This document shows, piece by piece, positions 50,862 to 58,890 of a DNA stretch of 64,000 nucleotides (position 1 is the stretch's first letter; every line of letters begins with the position of its first letter). This DNA comes from Chryseobacterium salivictor (GTDB taxonomy: Bacteria > Bacteroidota > Bacteroidia > Flavobacteriales > Weeksellaceae). The translations under genes were made by a program, and so were the position numbers. The stretch is from NCBI RefSeq assembly GCF_004359195.1, contig NZ_CP037954.1, forward strand, positions 2,480,001 to 2,544,000, read 5' to 3'. The notes beneath the pieces were generated by a model, which saw nothing but the letters and a program-made list of their open reading frames with translations, did no database searches and was not told the origin of the DNA.

Positions 50862-51383
50862 ATGACAGACCACCTATTTTCTCAACCTTATTTTCCCTAT
50901 GCATTTGCGTTATTGATTGCAGTTCCTTTTTTGATATATACCAGACAGTTTGTGTACAGCTATATCAAATTCAAAAAACAGGAACTTAATTTTTTAACCG
51001 TGAAAGGACAATCGGAGCAGAGAATTCATGCGTATGAAAGAATTACCCTTTTTCTGGAAAGAATAAAGCCGGCTAATTTAGTAACCAAATTTGATGAGAA
51101 TTTAGCAGCGCACGAATACCTGTTTTTGATTGAAAAAACCATTAACGAAGAATTCGATTATAATGCCTCTCAACAGCTTTATTTAACTAAAAACTCCTGG
51201 AATAAAGTCGTAAACTGTAAAAATAATATACTGCATTTGCTCCATAAAACCTATGAAAATCTGAGCAATGAAAGTACACTTCAGGATTACAAAACAGTTT
51301 TTTTGATGAATTATATGAACGGAGAGGATTATATTTCAACCTGTATTGAAGACCTGAGAAAAGAAAACTTAATTATAAATTAA
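50862..51383 (+). CDS. Membrane-anchored conserved hypothetical (DUF7935-like)
   Basis: The 173-residue protein has one N-terminal membrane helix (YAFALLIAVPFLIYTRQFVY, residues ~12-32) and a helical cytosolic domain with no recognisable catalytic motif (RIHAYERITLFLERIKPANL, then LIEKTINEEFDYNASQQLY). I recall that proteins of this kind often lie directly before the inorganic pyrophosphatase gene in Flavobacteriia. It starts a two-gene unit with ppa (9-bp gap) under its own promoter. Confidence 0.7.
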   Translation: MTDHLFSQPYFPYAFALLIAVPFLIYTRQFVYSYIKFKKQELNFLTVKGQSEQRIHAYERITLFLERIKPANLVTKFDENLAAHEYLFLIEKTINEEFDYNASQQLYLTKNSWNKVVNCKNNILHLLHKTYENLSNESTLQDYKTVFLMNYMNGEDYISTCIEDLRKENLIIN

Positions 51384-51392
51384 AATAAAATA

Positions 51393-52004
51393 ATGATACC
51401 GAATTTTAAAGCACATCCATGGCACGGGATTCCTGTTGGAGATGAAGCGCCAAATGTTGTCAATGTCTTTGTGGAAATTGTACCAAGTGATACCATTAAA
51501 TATGAAATCGACAAACAGAGTGGTTATTTAAAAGTTGACCGTCCGCAGCAATTCTCCAATATTATTCCTGCTTTATACGGATTCATTCCGAGAACTTACT
51601 GTCATGATGAAGTACTGAAACTTGCCCTTGAAAGCGGTGCAGAAAACGTTTCCACAGGTGATTTAGATCCTTTGGATATTTGTGTACTGAGCTCTCATAA
51701 TATCCACTCCGGGGGAATGCTTATGGAAGCGTTGCCGATCGGTGGTTTTAAAATGATTGATAAAGGCGAGGCCGATGACAAAATTGTTGCCGTAATGAAA
51801 GGGGATCACGCTTTTGGTCATTTCAGAGACATTACCGAATTGCCTCAGGCAGAAGTAAAGCGTTTAATGCATTATTTCCTTACCTACAAAAACCTTCCGG
51901 ATGAGCCTGCAAAATGTACCATCCACGAAGTTTACGGTGCAGAACATGCGAAAAAGGTGATTCAGGCTTCGCAGAAAGATTACGCAAATAAATTTGGTGG
52001 TTAA
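51393..52004 (+). CDS. ppa: Soluble inorganic pyrophosphatase (family I)
   Basis: The 203-residue cytosolic enzyme hydrolyses PPi to phosphate. The diagnostic metal-binding signature GDLDPLDICV (DxDPxD) is present, along with EIDKQSGYLKVDRP and ALYGFIPRTY near the substrate site. The pattern (HPWHGIPVGDEAPNVVNVFVEI at the start) is that of the longer Bacteroidota/eukaryote-like branch. With hppA at 28365 this window holds two separate PPi-consuming enzymes. It is co-transcribed with the upstream membrane-anchored gene. Confidence 0.94.
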   Translation: MIPNFKAHPWHGIPVGDEAPNVVNVFVEIVPSDTIKYEIDKQSGYLKVDRPQQFSNIIPALYGFIPRTYCHDEVLKLALESGAENVSTGDLDPLDICVLSSHNIHSGGMLMEALPIGGFKMIDKGEADDKIVAVMKGDHAFGHFRDITELPQAEVKRLMHYFLTYKNLPDEPAKCTIHEVYGAEHAKKVIQASQKDYANKFGG

Positions 52005-52027
52005 TCCACAAATTGTTTCAAAAATTT

Positions 52028-52060
52028 AATAGACAAATGTTTTCATTTGTCTATTTTTAT
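52028..52060 (+). terminator. Terminator after ppa
   Basis: A perfect 12-bp stem AATAGACAAATG/CATTTGTCTATT with a 4-nt loop and a T-rich tail. Confidence 0.85.
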
Positions 52061-52147
52061 TTGACAACCTTTTTATAAGCGGCCATAAAAATGAGTGAAA
52101 GCATGAAATAAAGCTTGTGCTTTAAATTTATCATTTGTTTAAATAAA

Positions 52148-52200
52148 AAACAATTTACGGTAGAACGAAAATTCAATATTTTTCTTCTACCGAAAACTGT
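52148..52200 (-). terminator. Long palindromic hairpin, probable terminator of the minus-strand lipoprotein gene
   Basis: CGGTAGAA (52157-52164) and TTCTACCG (52184-52191) pair exactly, and the flanks (ACAATTT against AAAACTGT) extend the pairing. On the minus strand a T-rich run (ATTGTTTTTTATTT) follows. It is the most prominent structure in the ppa/lipoprotein gap. Confidence 0.5.
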
Positions 52201-52263
52201 TTCAAATGAAAATATTTGAAGGTTATGTGTCGCTTAAAGACTCAGCACAAATTTAAAAATTCA

Positions 52264-52812
52264 CTAAAGCTGAACTTTTATTTTAAAGCCGGCATTCATT
52301 TTCATTTTGATTTGATCTGCCGTAATCCTGCTTGCCTGAATCTCGATGATTAAATAATTTTGGCTGGTTCGGAAATATTCTAAAATCTCTGCATCTTCCA
52401 AAGTAAAGGAAATCGTGTTTGGATTGGTATTATTATACGCGGTGGCAATTAACCGTTCCGCTTGATTAGGAGATTTTACGTAGATTCTGGCATTTTTGAT
52501 GACATCCAGTTTGTTGCCTCCTTGGGAACTTACGTAATCCAGACTCAATGTATTGAGCTTTACCGATTTCAGATTATTGATGGAAAAATTGGGGTTATTC
52601 TCTTTAATTTTCGCATTTAAATCAATATTCATCGGGATTTCCGGAGTTCTGGTATATGTTGCTGTATTCACAGCTGCAAACGGAACGTCTACTGTTGCCC
52701 CAAAAGGAACATCAAATGGTGGTAAGACATCTAAAACCGAATTCACAATATCCCGACAACTTGTTGTGAAAAACAGCACCAGTATTCCGGTGAGCAATGA
52801 TAATTTTTTCAT
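52264..52812 (-). CDS. Secreted lipoprotein of unknown function
   Basis: The 182-residue product starts MKKLSLLTGILVLFFTTSC, a lipoprotein signal with the lipid Cys at residue 19. I chose the ATG at 52812 because of this signal; an upstream in-frame ATG at 52911 would bury it behind 33 unrelated residues. The mature part is beta-rich (VDVPFAAVNTATYTRTPEIP, SVKLNTLSLDYVSSQGGNKL, KNARIYVKSPNQAERLIATA). I do not recognise a family. It is convergent with ppa and divergent from the secreted gene at 52954. Confidence 0.75.
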   Translation of the reverse strand: MKKLSLLTGILVLFFTTSCRDIVNSVLDVLPPFDVPFGATVDVPFAAVNTATYTRTPEIPMNIDLNAKIKENNPNFSINNLKSVKLNTLSLDYVSSQGGNKLDVIKNARIYVKSPNQAERLIATAYNNTNPNTISFTLEDAEILEYFRTSQNYLIIEIQASRITADQIKMKMNAGFKIKVQL

Positions 52813-52883
52813 AATAATAAATTTTGATTTTTCAGAAGCGTTGCATTTATCATTCCATTCATCATTTTTCAATGCAAAATTTC

Positions 52884-52891
52884 TATATTTG
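52884..52891 (+). promoter_or_regulatory. Promoter -7 element before the secreted unknown
   Basis: TATATTTG, an exact TAnnTTTG match, 62 nt before the ATG at 52954. Confidence 0.55.
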
Positions 52892-52953
52892 TTTTGACTG
52901 ATAATTTTCATTTAAAGATAAAATGGAGTACTGGTACCTAATAAAATCATGTT

Positions 52954-53598
52954 ATGAGAAAAATTTCTATTTTACTGTTACTGATGATGGGCAGTTTCGG
53001 TTTTGCTCAAACTTACCAATTCGATTTTCTTACCAAATATATGAGTACGAATCTTCAAAATAAACGGTCTAATGAGTTTGTTAGTTATAACAATTCAGAT
53101 GATTTTTCTTATTATTTAAAGTTAAGAAAGAGTGATTCAGATTTTACGGCAACACTTTATGACCATGAAAGGAATTTAGCCCATCACTTTTCAGTAGTAG
53201 AATCTAAAGTTGGGAACGAAATTCAATTCCAATTTTTATATGTCAATACTTCTAAGTTGCAAAATATCATTAAACATGAAAATTACCGGTACGAATTTTC
53301 TGAAATCTCAGGTGATTCTCCAAAAATCATTTCTTTGAAAATTTACGCTTCAAAACGAGCAAAAAAACCAAGGGTTGAGAAGGAACTTACTCTAAAAAAG
53401 GCCAATAAAAATTTGATTCAATTATACCGTTCAGACTGGCTTCATTGGTCTGACAGCACTTATGACCTTTCTAAAATCGGAAATTACATCGTAGCAGAAA
53501 GTGAAGAAAAATTTAACAATAATATTTGTCAAACTAATTTAAAGGAATACAAAAATGTGGACCTAAAAATTACGATTCCTAAAAAATTAAAATTCTAG
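52954..53598 (+). CDS. Secreted protein of unknown function
   Basis: The 214-residue protein has a signal peptide (MRKISILLLLMMGSFGFAQ). The mature part is rich in Lys, Ser and aromatic residues with short strand-like stretches (SYYLKLRKSDSDFTATLYD, PKIISLKIYASKRAKK). It has two Cys-free thirds and a single Cys near the end (NNNICQTN). No motif or family is recognisable to me. It is probably periplasmic. The DNA is A/T-rich like that of the neighbouring unknowns. Confidence 0.75.
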   Translation: MRKISILLLLMMGSFGFAQTYQFDFLTKYMSTNLQNKRSNEFVSYNNSDDFSYYLKLRKSDSDFTATLYDHERNLAHHFSVVESKVGNEIQFQFLYVNTSKLQNIIKHENYRYEFSEISGDSPKIISLKIYASKRAKKPRVEKELTLKKANKNLIQLYRSDWLHWSDSTYDLSKIGNYIVAESEEKFNNNICQTNLKEYKNVDLKITIPKKLKF

Positions 53599-53706
53599 CC
53601 CTTTAATTCCTTGACTATTATATCCACTTTAAAATTTTAATTATTGATATTAATAGAACATTAATAGCCTTAATAGAGCAAGAATGTTTTTAAAACCGTC
53701 ATATAC

Positions 53707-53737
53707 TTGACTTTGCCTTTTCAATGTCGTATATTTG
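53707..53737 (+). promoter_or_regulatory. Promoter of queA
   Basis: TTG (53707-53709), a 20-bp spacer, and TATATTTG followed by C (53730-53737), matching the consensus. The leader is about 50 nt. Confidence 0.65.
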
Positions 53738-53791
53738 CATTCCGAAAATTTTTGTTTTTCGGATCTAATTTTTAAACCGTAATTTAAAAAG

Positions 53792-54841
53792 ATGAAAACA
53801 TCCCATTTTAACTTTGACTTGCCAGAAGAGCTTTTGGCAGAACATCCATCAGAACACAGAGACGAGGCAAAACTCATGGTTCTTAACCGTGCTACTCAAA
53901 CCATTGAACATAAATTATTTAAAGATGTCGTAGATTATTTCGACGAACACGACCTTTTTATCTTTAATAATACCAAAGTTTTCCCAGCAAGATTATACGG
54001 AAATAAAGAAAAAACCGGAGCTAAAATCGAAGTTTTCTTATTAAGAGAACTGGATAAAGAAACCCGCGTTTGGGACGTATTGGTAGATCCGGCCCGTAAA
54101 ATCAGAATCGGTAATAAATTATTCTTTACCGAAGATGAAGGCTTGGTTGCTGAAGTTATAGACAACACCACTTCCAGAGGAAGAACTTTGCGATTTTTAT
54201 ACGATGGTTCTTACGAAGAATTCCGTGCAAAATTAAAAGAACTGGGCGAAACTCCTCTTCCTAAATATTTCAAAAGAGAAGTAGAACCTGAAGATGCTGA
54301 ACGTTACCAAACGATTTATGCAAAACACGAAGGTGCAGTAGCAGCGCCAACCGCAGGTTTACACTTTTCTAAACATTTGATGAAAAGACTGGAAATCAAG
54401 GGAATTGATTTTGCAGAAATTACGCTCCACGTTGGTTTAGGTACCTTCAATCCTATTGAAGTTGAAGATTTATCGAAACACAAAATGGAGTCAGAGGAAG
54501 CGATTATCACTCAGGAAAACGCAGACATCATCAACAAAGCAGTGGCAGAAGGCAGAAGAGTTTGCGCCGTTGGAACCACGACGATGAGAACGATTGAAAC
54601 TTCAGTTTCTTCCAACAAAAAAATCGGACCTTACCACGGCTGGACGAATAAATTTATTTTCCCGCCGCACGATTTCGGTGTAGCCAACTGCATGATTACC
54701 AATTTCCACACGCCAAAATCTACATTAATGATGATGGTTGCAGCATTCGCAGGAAAAGATTTCCTGATGCATGCTTACGAAGAAGCCATCAAGCACAAAT
54801 ATAAATTTTATTCTTACGGTGACGCGATGTTGATCATCTAA
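53792..54841 (+). CDS. queA: S-adenosylmethionine:tRNA ribosyltransferase-isomerase QueA
   Basis: The 349-residue enzyme builds epoxyqueuosine from preQ1 at position 34 of certain tRNAs, using the ribosyl part of SAM. Family motifs visible are [21 protein letters not shown] at the start, [43 protein letters not shown] and [18 protein letters not shown]. Length and start are typical. A 15-bp perfect hairpin lies behind it, before rlmN, so the two tRNA/rRNA-modification genes may be only partly co-transcribed. Confidence 0.95.
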   Translation: MKTSHFNFDLPEELLAEHPSEHRDEAKLMVLNRATQTIEHKLFKDVVDYFDEHDLFIFNNTKVFPARLYGNKEKTGAKIEVFLLRELDKETRVWDVLVDPARKIRIGNKLFFTEDEGLVAEVIDNTTSRGRTLRFLYDGSYEEFRAKLKELGETPLPKYFKREVEPEDAERYQTIYAKHEGAVAAPTAGLHFSKHLMKRLEIKGIDFAEITLHVGLGTFNPIEVEDLSKHKMESEEAIITQENADIINKAVAEGRRVCAVGTTTMRTIETSVSSNKKIGPYHGWTNKFIFPPHDFGVANCMITNFHTPKSTLMMMVAAFAGKDFLMHAYEEAIKHKYKFYSYGDAMLII

Positions 54842-54861
54842 GAAAAATATAAATAAGTTTT

Positions 54862-54905
54862 AAATTTTAGATTAAATTCATTTCGATGTTTTTAATCTAA
54901 AATTT
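54862..54905 (+). terminator. Hairpin between queA and rlmN
   Basis: A perfect 15-bp A/T-rich stem (54862-54876 with 54891-54905, core TTTTAGATTAAA/TTTAATCTAAAA). The expected T-run is weak (TTTATCATTTAAAAT), and a further partial copy of the 3' arm (AAATCTAAAAT) follows. Confidence 0.55.
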
Positions 54906-54928
54906 ATCATTTAAAATCTAAAATCATT

Positions 54929-55963
54929 TTGAAAGACATCCGAACTTTATCGCTCGATCAGTTACAGGAATATTTCGTCTCTTTAGGCGAGAAACCTTTT
55001 CGTGCAAAGCAGGTCTATGACTGGCTTTGGAGCAAAAACATGCATTCGGTCGATGAGATGACGAATCTTTCGAAAGATCTGAGAGACCGTATTTCACAGG
55101 AATACATCATCAATCCGATTTCGGTAGATCAACTTCAAAGGTCGAAAGACGGAACCATTAAAAACGGCGTGAAATTACACGACGGCCTTTTGGTAGAATC
55201 TGTTCTGATCCCGACTGAAACAAGAACTACAGCCTGCGTTTCTTCACAAGTTGGCTGTTCGCTGAACTGCGAGTTTTGCGCCACCGCAAGACTCAAAAGA
55301 ATGCGGAATCTGGAAGTTGCAGAAATCGTTGATCAGGTGGCGTTGATCGACAGACAAAGTAAATTATATTTTGGCCGGCCACTTTCAAATATCGTGTTTA
55401 TGGGAATGGGCGAGCCGATGATGAATTACAAAAACGTTGTAGAATCCATCCGAAAAATCACGGAACCTGAAGGAATGGGAATGTCACCACGACGGATTAC
55501 CGTTTCAACCTCCGGAATACCTAAGATGATCAAAATGTTGGCTGATGAAGATATTCGCGTTAAATTGGCGCTTTCTTTACATTCCGCTATTGAGAAAAAA
55601 AGGAATGAAATCATGCCTTTTTCTGATAAATTCCCTTTAACCGATATTATGGATTCCCTAAAATATTGGTACGAAAAAACAGGAAACGTTATTACTTTCG
55701 AATACTGCGTCTGGAAAGGAATCAATGATCAGGACGAAGATATCAAAGCATTAATTAGATATTGCAAACAAATTCCAAGCAAAGTCAACTTAATTCAATA
55801 TAACCCAATCGGAGACGGAAAATATGACCAGTGCAATAAAGCAGCGGAAGACAATTACGTTCGGCAGTTAGAAAAAGCAGGGATTACCGTGATGATCCGC
55901 AGAAGCCGCGGCGGCGATATCGATGCAGCTTGCGGACAACTCGCCAATAAAAGCAGTGAGTAA
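54929..55963 (+). CDS. rlmN: 23S rRNA/tRNA adenine-C2 methyltransferase RlmN
   Basis: The 344-residue radical SAM enzyme methylates A2503 of 23S rRNA and A37 of some tRNAs. The cluster motif CSLNCEFCATA (CxxxCxxC) is intact, along with GMGEPMMNY and the C-terminal IRRSRGGDIDAACGQL with its catalytic Cys. The start is TTG at 54929: the family's N-terminal KDIRTLSLDQLQEYFVSLGE begins right there and no in-frame ATG lies nearby. The stop overlaps the ATG of the DUF1275 gene by one base (TAATG). Confidence 0.94.
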   Translation: MKDIRTLSLDQLQEYFVSLGEKPFRAKQVYDWLWSKNMHSVDEMTNLSKDLRDRISQEYIINPISVDQLQRSKDGTIKNGVKLHDGLLVESVLIPTETRTTACVSSQVGCSLNCEFCATARLKRMRNLEVAEIVDQVALIDRQSKLYFGRPLSNIVFMGMGEPMMNYKNVVESIRKITEPEGMGMSPRRITVSTSGIPKMIKMLADEDIRVKLALSLHSAIEKKRNEIMPFSDKFPLTDIMDSLKYWYEKTGNVITFEYCVWKGINDQDEDIKALIRYCKQIPSKVNLIQYNPIGDGKYDQCNKAAEDNYVRQLEKAGITVMIRRSRGGDIDAACGQLANKSSE

Positions 55964-56682
55964 TGTTTTCGCACATCGGCAAAACCAGAACTCCCAGACA
56001 TAACCTTGGAATCGCTTCGCTCCTTTCTTTTGTGGCGGGCCTGGTGAATGTGGTAGGCTTTTTCTCCGTTCAGAAATTAACCACCAATGTGACAGGGCAT
56101 TTCGCCTTTTTTGTCGATGAAGTTTTCAAACTCAATTTCGAAAATGCCTTTCATGTCGCGCTGTTTGTTTTCTCCTTTTTCTCCGGTGCTTTTTTTGCCA
56201 ATTTTACGGTCGAAATCTATTCCAGAATCAGGGAAAATGAAACCTATGTTTTCCCCATTATTACCGAAGCGTTCATACTTACAATCATTGCATTCACGGG
56301 AAATTATCTGATAAAGACAAATCCCGATGTCATCGCTTACAGCTTGCTTTTTGCCATGGGAATGCAGAACTCGTTGGTGACCAGCATATCGAAATCGATT
56401 GTCCGCACGACTCACTTAACCGGACTTTTTACCGATATGGGCATCGAATTTTCTCAGTTGTTTTTTTATAAAGATCAATTCCACAAACGCAGATTACTGA
56501 AATCTATAAAATTAAGGGTTACTATCATCTTCATGTTCTTTGTAGGAGGCGTTTCGGGCGGCGTTTTATTCGAGCATTTTGGCATCCAATCTTTAATTCT
56601 CGGGTCCGTAATTTTAATTGGCGGATTGCTTTATGATTTCATTAAAATCAGATTCCTTTTATTAAAAAGAAAAAGTGGATGA
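55963..56682 (+). CDS. DUF1275 (YoaK-type) membrane protein
   Basis: The 239-residue protein has about six membrane helices and the DUF1275 pattern: LLSFVAGLVNVVGFF, then TTNVTGHFAFFVDEV, FAMGMQNSLVTSISKS and VRTTHLTGLFTDMGIEFSQ. The family is widespread and of unknown function, possibly a transporter. It shares one base with the rlmN stop, so translation is likely coupled to rlmN. A 19-codon Cys-rich frame starts inside its stop codon. Confidence 0.88.
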   Translation: MFSHIGKTRTPRHNLGIASLLSFVAGLVNVVGFFSVQKLTTNVTGHFAFFVDEVFKLNFENAFHVALFVFSFFSGAFFANFTVEIYSRIRENETYVFPIITEAFILTIIAFTGNYLIKTNPDVIAYSLLFAMGMQNSLVTSISKSIVRTTHLTGLFTDMGIEFSQLFFYKDQFHKRRLLKSIKLRVTIIFMFFVGGVSGGVLFEHFGIQSLILGSVILIGGLLYDFIKIRFLLLKRKSG

Positions 56683-56738
56683 ACACATCAAAGCAATGTG
56701 AATGCTGTGGTTTTTTAAACAATGTAAACAGCCTCTGA
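56679..56738 (+). CDS. Doubtful 19-codon Cys-rich reading frame behind the DUF1275 gene
   Basis: An ATGA overlap with the DUF1275 stop opens a frame encoding MNTSKQCECCGFLNNVNSL. Three Cys in a CxCC cluster within 19 residues and a translational-coupling overlap are unusual for chance, but nothing else supports it. It might be the start of a longer protein cut short by mutation, a metal-binding micropeptide, or random. Confidence 0.2.
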   Translation: MNTSKQCECCGFLNNVNSL

Positions 56739-56755
56739 ATAAGTAAAAATAGTAA

Positions 56756-57640
56756 ATGAATAAGTTTTTTGTTATACTTTCGATATTGTGTTCACTGAAT
56801 TTTTCTGCTCAGCAGGATTATAACTGGTTCAAAATTAACCGGTACAGAACAGCAGTTTTCGGCGATTCCCTGAAAGAAAACTCTGGCTTGGATTTTTTCA
56901 ACAACCGTCTTTTCACCATCAGCGATAGCGGAAACAGTTCAGAAATTTTCGAAATTGACAGAAATTCAGGGAAAATCAAGAATGTTTTTAAAACCAATTT
57001 AATTAATAAAGACTGGGAAGCAATTGCCTCAGATTCTGCCAACGTATACATTGGTGATTTCGGTAACAATGTCGGTTCCAGGAAAGATTTAGTGATTTAT
57101 AAAATTCCTTTTGACAGCGTTGTTAGCGCTTCAAGCACTATCAACGCTCAGGAGATTTCCTTCTATTATCCCGAACAGAAAGATTTCACCACGAAAAATA
57201 CAAACAATGATTTCGATGCAGAAGCCATGATTTTTTTAAACGGAAAAATTCACATTTTCACTAAAGAATGGGTTTCAAAATCTACGACACATTACACCAT
57301 TGATCCCGCTATTGCAGAGAATCAGCCTGCACAAAAAACAGAAACGTTTTCAACAGGTTACGTTGTTACAGATGCTGCTTATTTTGAGAACAAATTATAT
57401 CTGGTAGGGTATACCAAAAAAGCCGAAGTGTTTCTTTCTGTTTTCAATGAAACCGAACCCGGAATTTTCTTTAAAGAAAAACCAAAGAAATATTACCTGG
57501 GAAGTTCTTTAAGCATCGGACAGATCGAAGGAATTGCAGTTGATGAAAAAGGAATTTATATTTCCGGTGAGGAATTTAATTTACCTGTTTTTAAAGTAAA
57601 ACCGTACTTATACTTTATTCCTTTTGAAAAGCTGAAATAA
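56756..57640 (+). CDS. Secreted beta-propeller-like protein of unknown function
   Basis: The 294-residue protein has a signal peptide (MNKFFVILSILCSLNFSAQ). The mature part shows repeated blade-like segments (NRLFTISDSGNSSEIFEID, ANVYIGDFGNNVGSRKDLVI, GKIHIFTKEW, NKLYLVGYTKKAEVF, KGIYISGEEF), typical of a small beta-propeller. Asp/Asn-Gly turns suggest possible Ca2+ sites. I recognise no catalytic motif; remote similarity to SdiA-regulated or phytase-like propellers is only a guess. It probably faces the periplasm. Confidence 0.75.
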   Translation: MNKFFVILSILCSLNFSAQQDYNWFKINRYRTAVFGDSLKENSGLDFFNNRLFTISDSGNSSEIFEIDRNSGKIKNVFKTNLINKDWEAIASDSANVYIGDFGNNVGSRKDLVIYKIPFDSVVSASSTINAQEISFYYPEQKDFTTKNTNNDFDAEAMIFLNGKIHIFTKEWVSKSTTHYTIDPAIAENQPAQKTETFSTGYVVTDAAYFENKLYLVGYTKKAEVFLSVFNETEPGIFFKEKPKKYYLGSSLSIGQIEGIAVDEKGIYISGEEFNLPVFKVKPYLYFIPFEKLK

Positions 57641-57688
57641 ATCAATCTGAATGCCCCAATAAATTCTGACATATTCTTTATTTATAAT

Positions 57689-57696
57689 TATCTTTG
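57689..57696 (+). promoter_or_regulatory. Promoter -7 element for the polyprenyl synthase gene
   Basis: TATCTTTG, an exact TAnnTTTG match, 37 nt before the GTG start at 57734. Confidence 0.6.
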
Positions 57697-57733
57697 TGCC
57701 TATTCATAAATTCTAATCCTTTATCAATCATTT

Positions 57734-58711
57734 GTGGCGAACATCGTAGAAGAAATAAAAAAACCGATTAATGCAGAGATGAAACTTTTTGAACAGAAGT
57801 TTTATGAATCGATGCAGAGCAATGTGGCACTTTTGGATAAAGTTACCCGATTTATCGTGACGACCAAAGGGAAACAGATGCGCCCGATGTTTGTATTTCT
57901 CTGTGCGAAATTAGTAGGTGAAGTGAATGAAAAATCTTTCCGTGGCGCGTCTATGATCGAGTTGATTCATACCGCAACTTTGGTGCATGATGATGTGGTT
58001 GATGAAAGTTTCAAACGCCGTAATTTCTTTTCAATCAATGCGTTGTGGAAAAATAAGATTGCGGTTTTAGTCGGGGATTATTTATTATCCAAAGCGGTTT
58101 TACTTTCTACAGATCATAAAGATTTCGATTTACTTGCAGTAATTTCCAGAACGATTCGCGAAATGGCGGAAGGTGAATTATTACAACTCGAGAAAGCCCG
58201 GAAACTTGATATTACCGAAGAGGTGTATTACGAAATTATCCGCCAAAAAACGGCGACCCTCATTGCGGCTTGTTGCGAAATCGGTGTACTTTCTGCAAGC
58301 AGTGATGAAACTTTAGCCAAAAAAATGATGGAATTCGGCACCCATACCGGAATGGCTTTTCAGATCAAAGATGATCTGTTCGATTATCTGACGACTACGA
58401 TTATCGGAAAACCTGTCGGAATCGACATCAAAGAGCAGAAGATGACTTTGCCTTTAATTCATGCTTTAAAAATTGCCAGCGAAAAAGACCGTAAGTATTT
58501 TTTCACCACGATAAAACGCTACAATAACGACCAGAAAAGAGTTAAAGAACTCATTGAATTTGTAAAAAAATCCGGCGGTCTGGATTATGCGGTAGGCAAA
58601 ATGAAAGAATATCAGCAAAAAGCAAAAGATATTTTGGCCGGTTTCCCCGAGTCCGAAGCCAAGAAATCATTACACTTAATGCTCGATTACGTTATTGAAA
58701 GAAAGTTTTAA
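57734..58711 (+). CDS. Trans-polyprenyl diphosphate synthase
   Basis: The 325-residue all-helical enzyme condenses isopentenyl diphosphate units. GKQMRPMF is the substrate-binding region; the first Asp-rich motif is LVHDDVVDES and the second FQIKDDLFDY. The residue pattern before the first motif (IELIHTATL) does not define product length clearly, but the size and genus suggest a long-chain (octaprenyl-like) synthase for menaquinone side chains. The start is GTG; an ATG inside the first helix would be too late. Confidence 0.92.
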   Translation: MANIVEEIKKPINAEMKLFEQKFYESMQSNVALLDKVTRFIVTTKGKQMRPMFVFLCAKLVGEVNEKSFRGASMIELIHTATLVHDDVVDESFKRRNFFSINALWKNKIAVLVGDYLLSKAVLLSTDHKDFDLLAVISRTIREMAEGELLQLEKARKLDITEEVYYEIIRQKTATLIAACCEIGVLSASSDETLAKKMMEFGTHTGMAFQIKDDLFDYLTTTIIGKPVGIDIKEQKMTLPLIHALKIASEKDRKYFFTTIKRYNNDQKRVKELIEFVKKSGGLDYAVGKMKEYQQKAKDILAGFPESEAKKSLHLMLDYVIERKF

Positions 58712-58890
58712 ATCTTTCTGAAATAAATCACTTTTTATTCAGCCACAAATCTTAAAAATCCCAAAAATTTTAAGGAATATTAATGGACAACTTAAGCGTT
58801 GAGTTTCAATTAAAAAGTTGAAATTATTAAGATTTCTTTCAGAAATTATTAGAAAACATTTATAGAAATAAGGCTTTTTGGTGAATGATA

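Noticed and set aside
52813..52911. Longer N-terminus for the minus-strand lipoprotein starting at 52911
   Set aside because: The lipoprotein signal with its lipobox starts at 52812; the extra 33 residues look non-coding.
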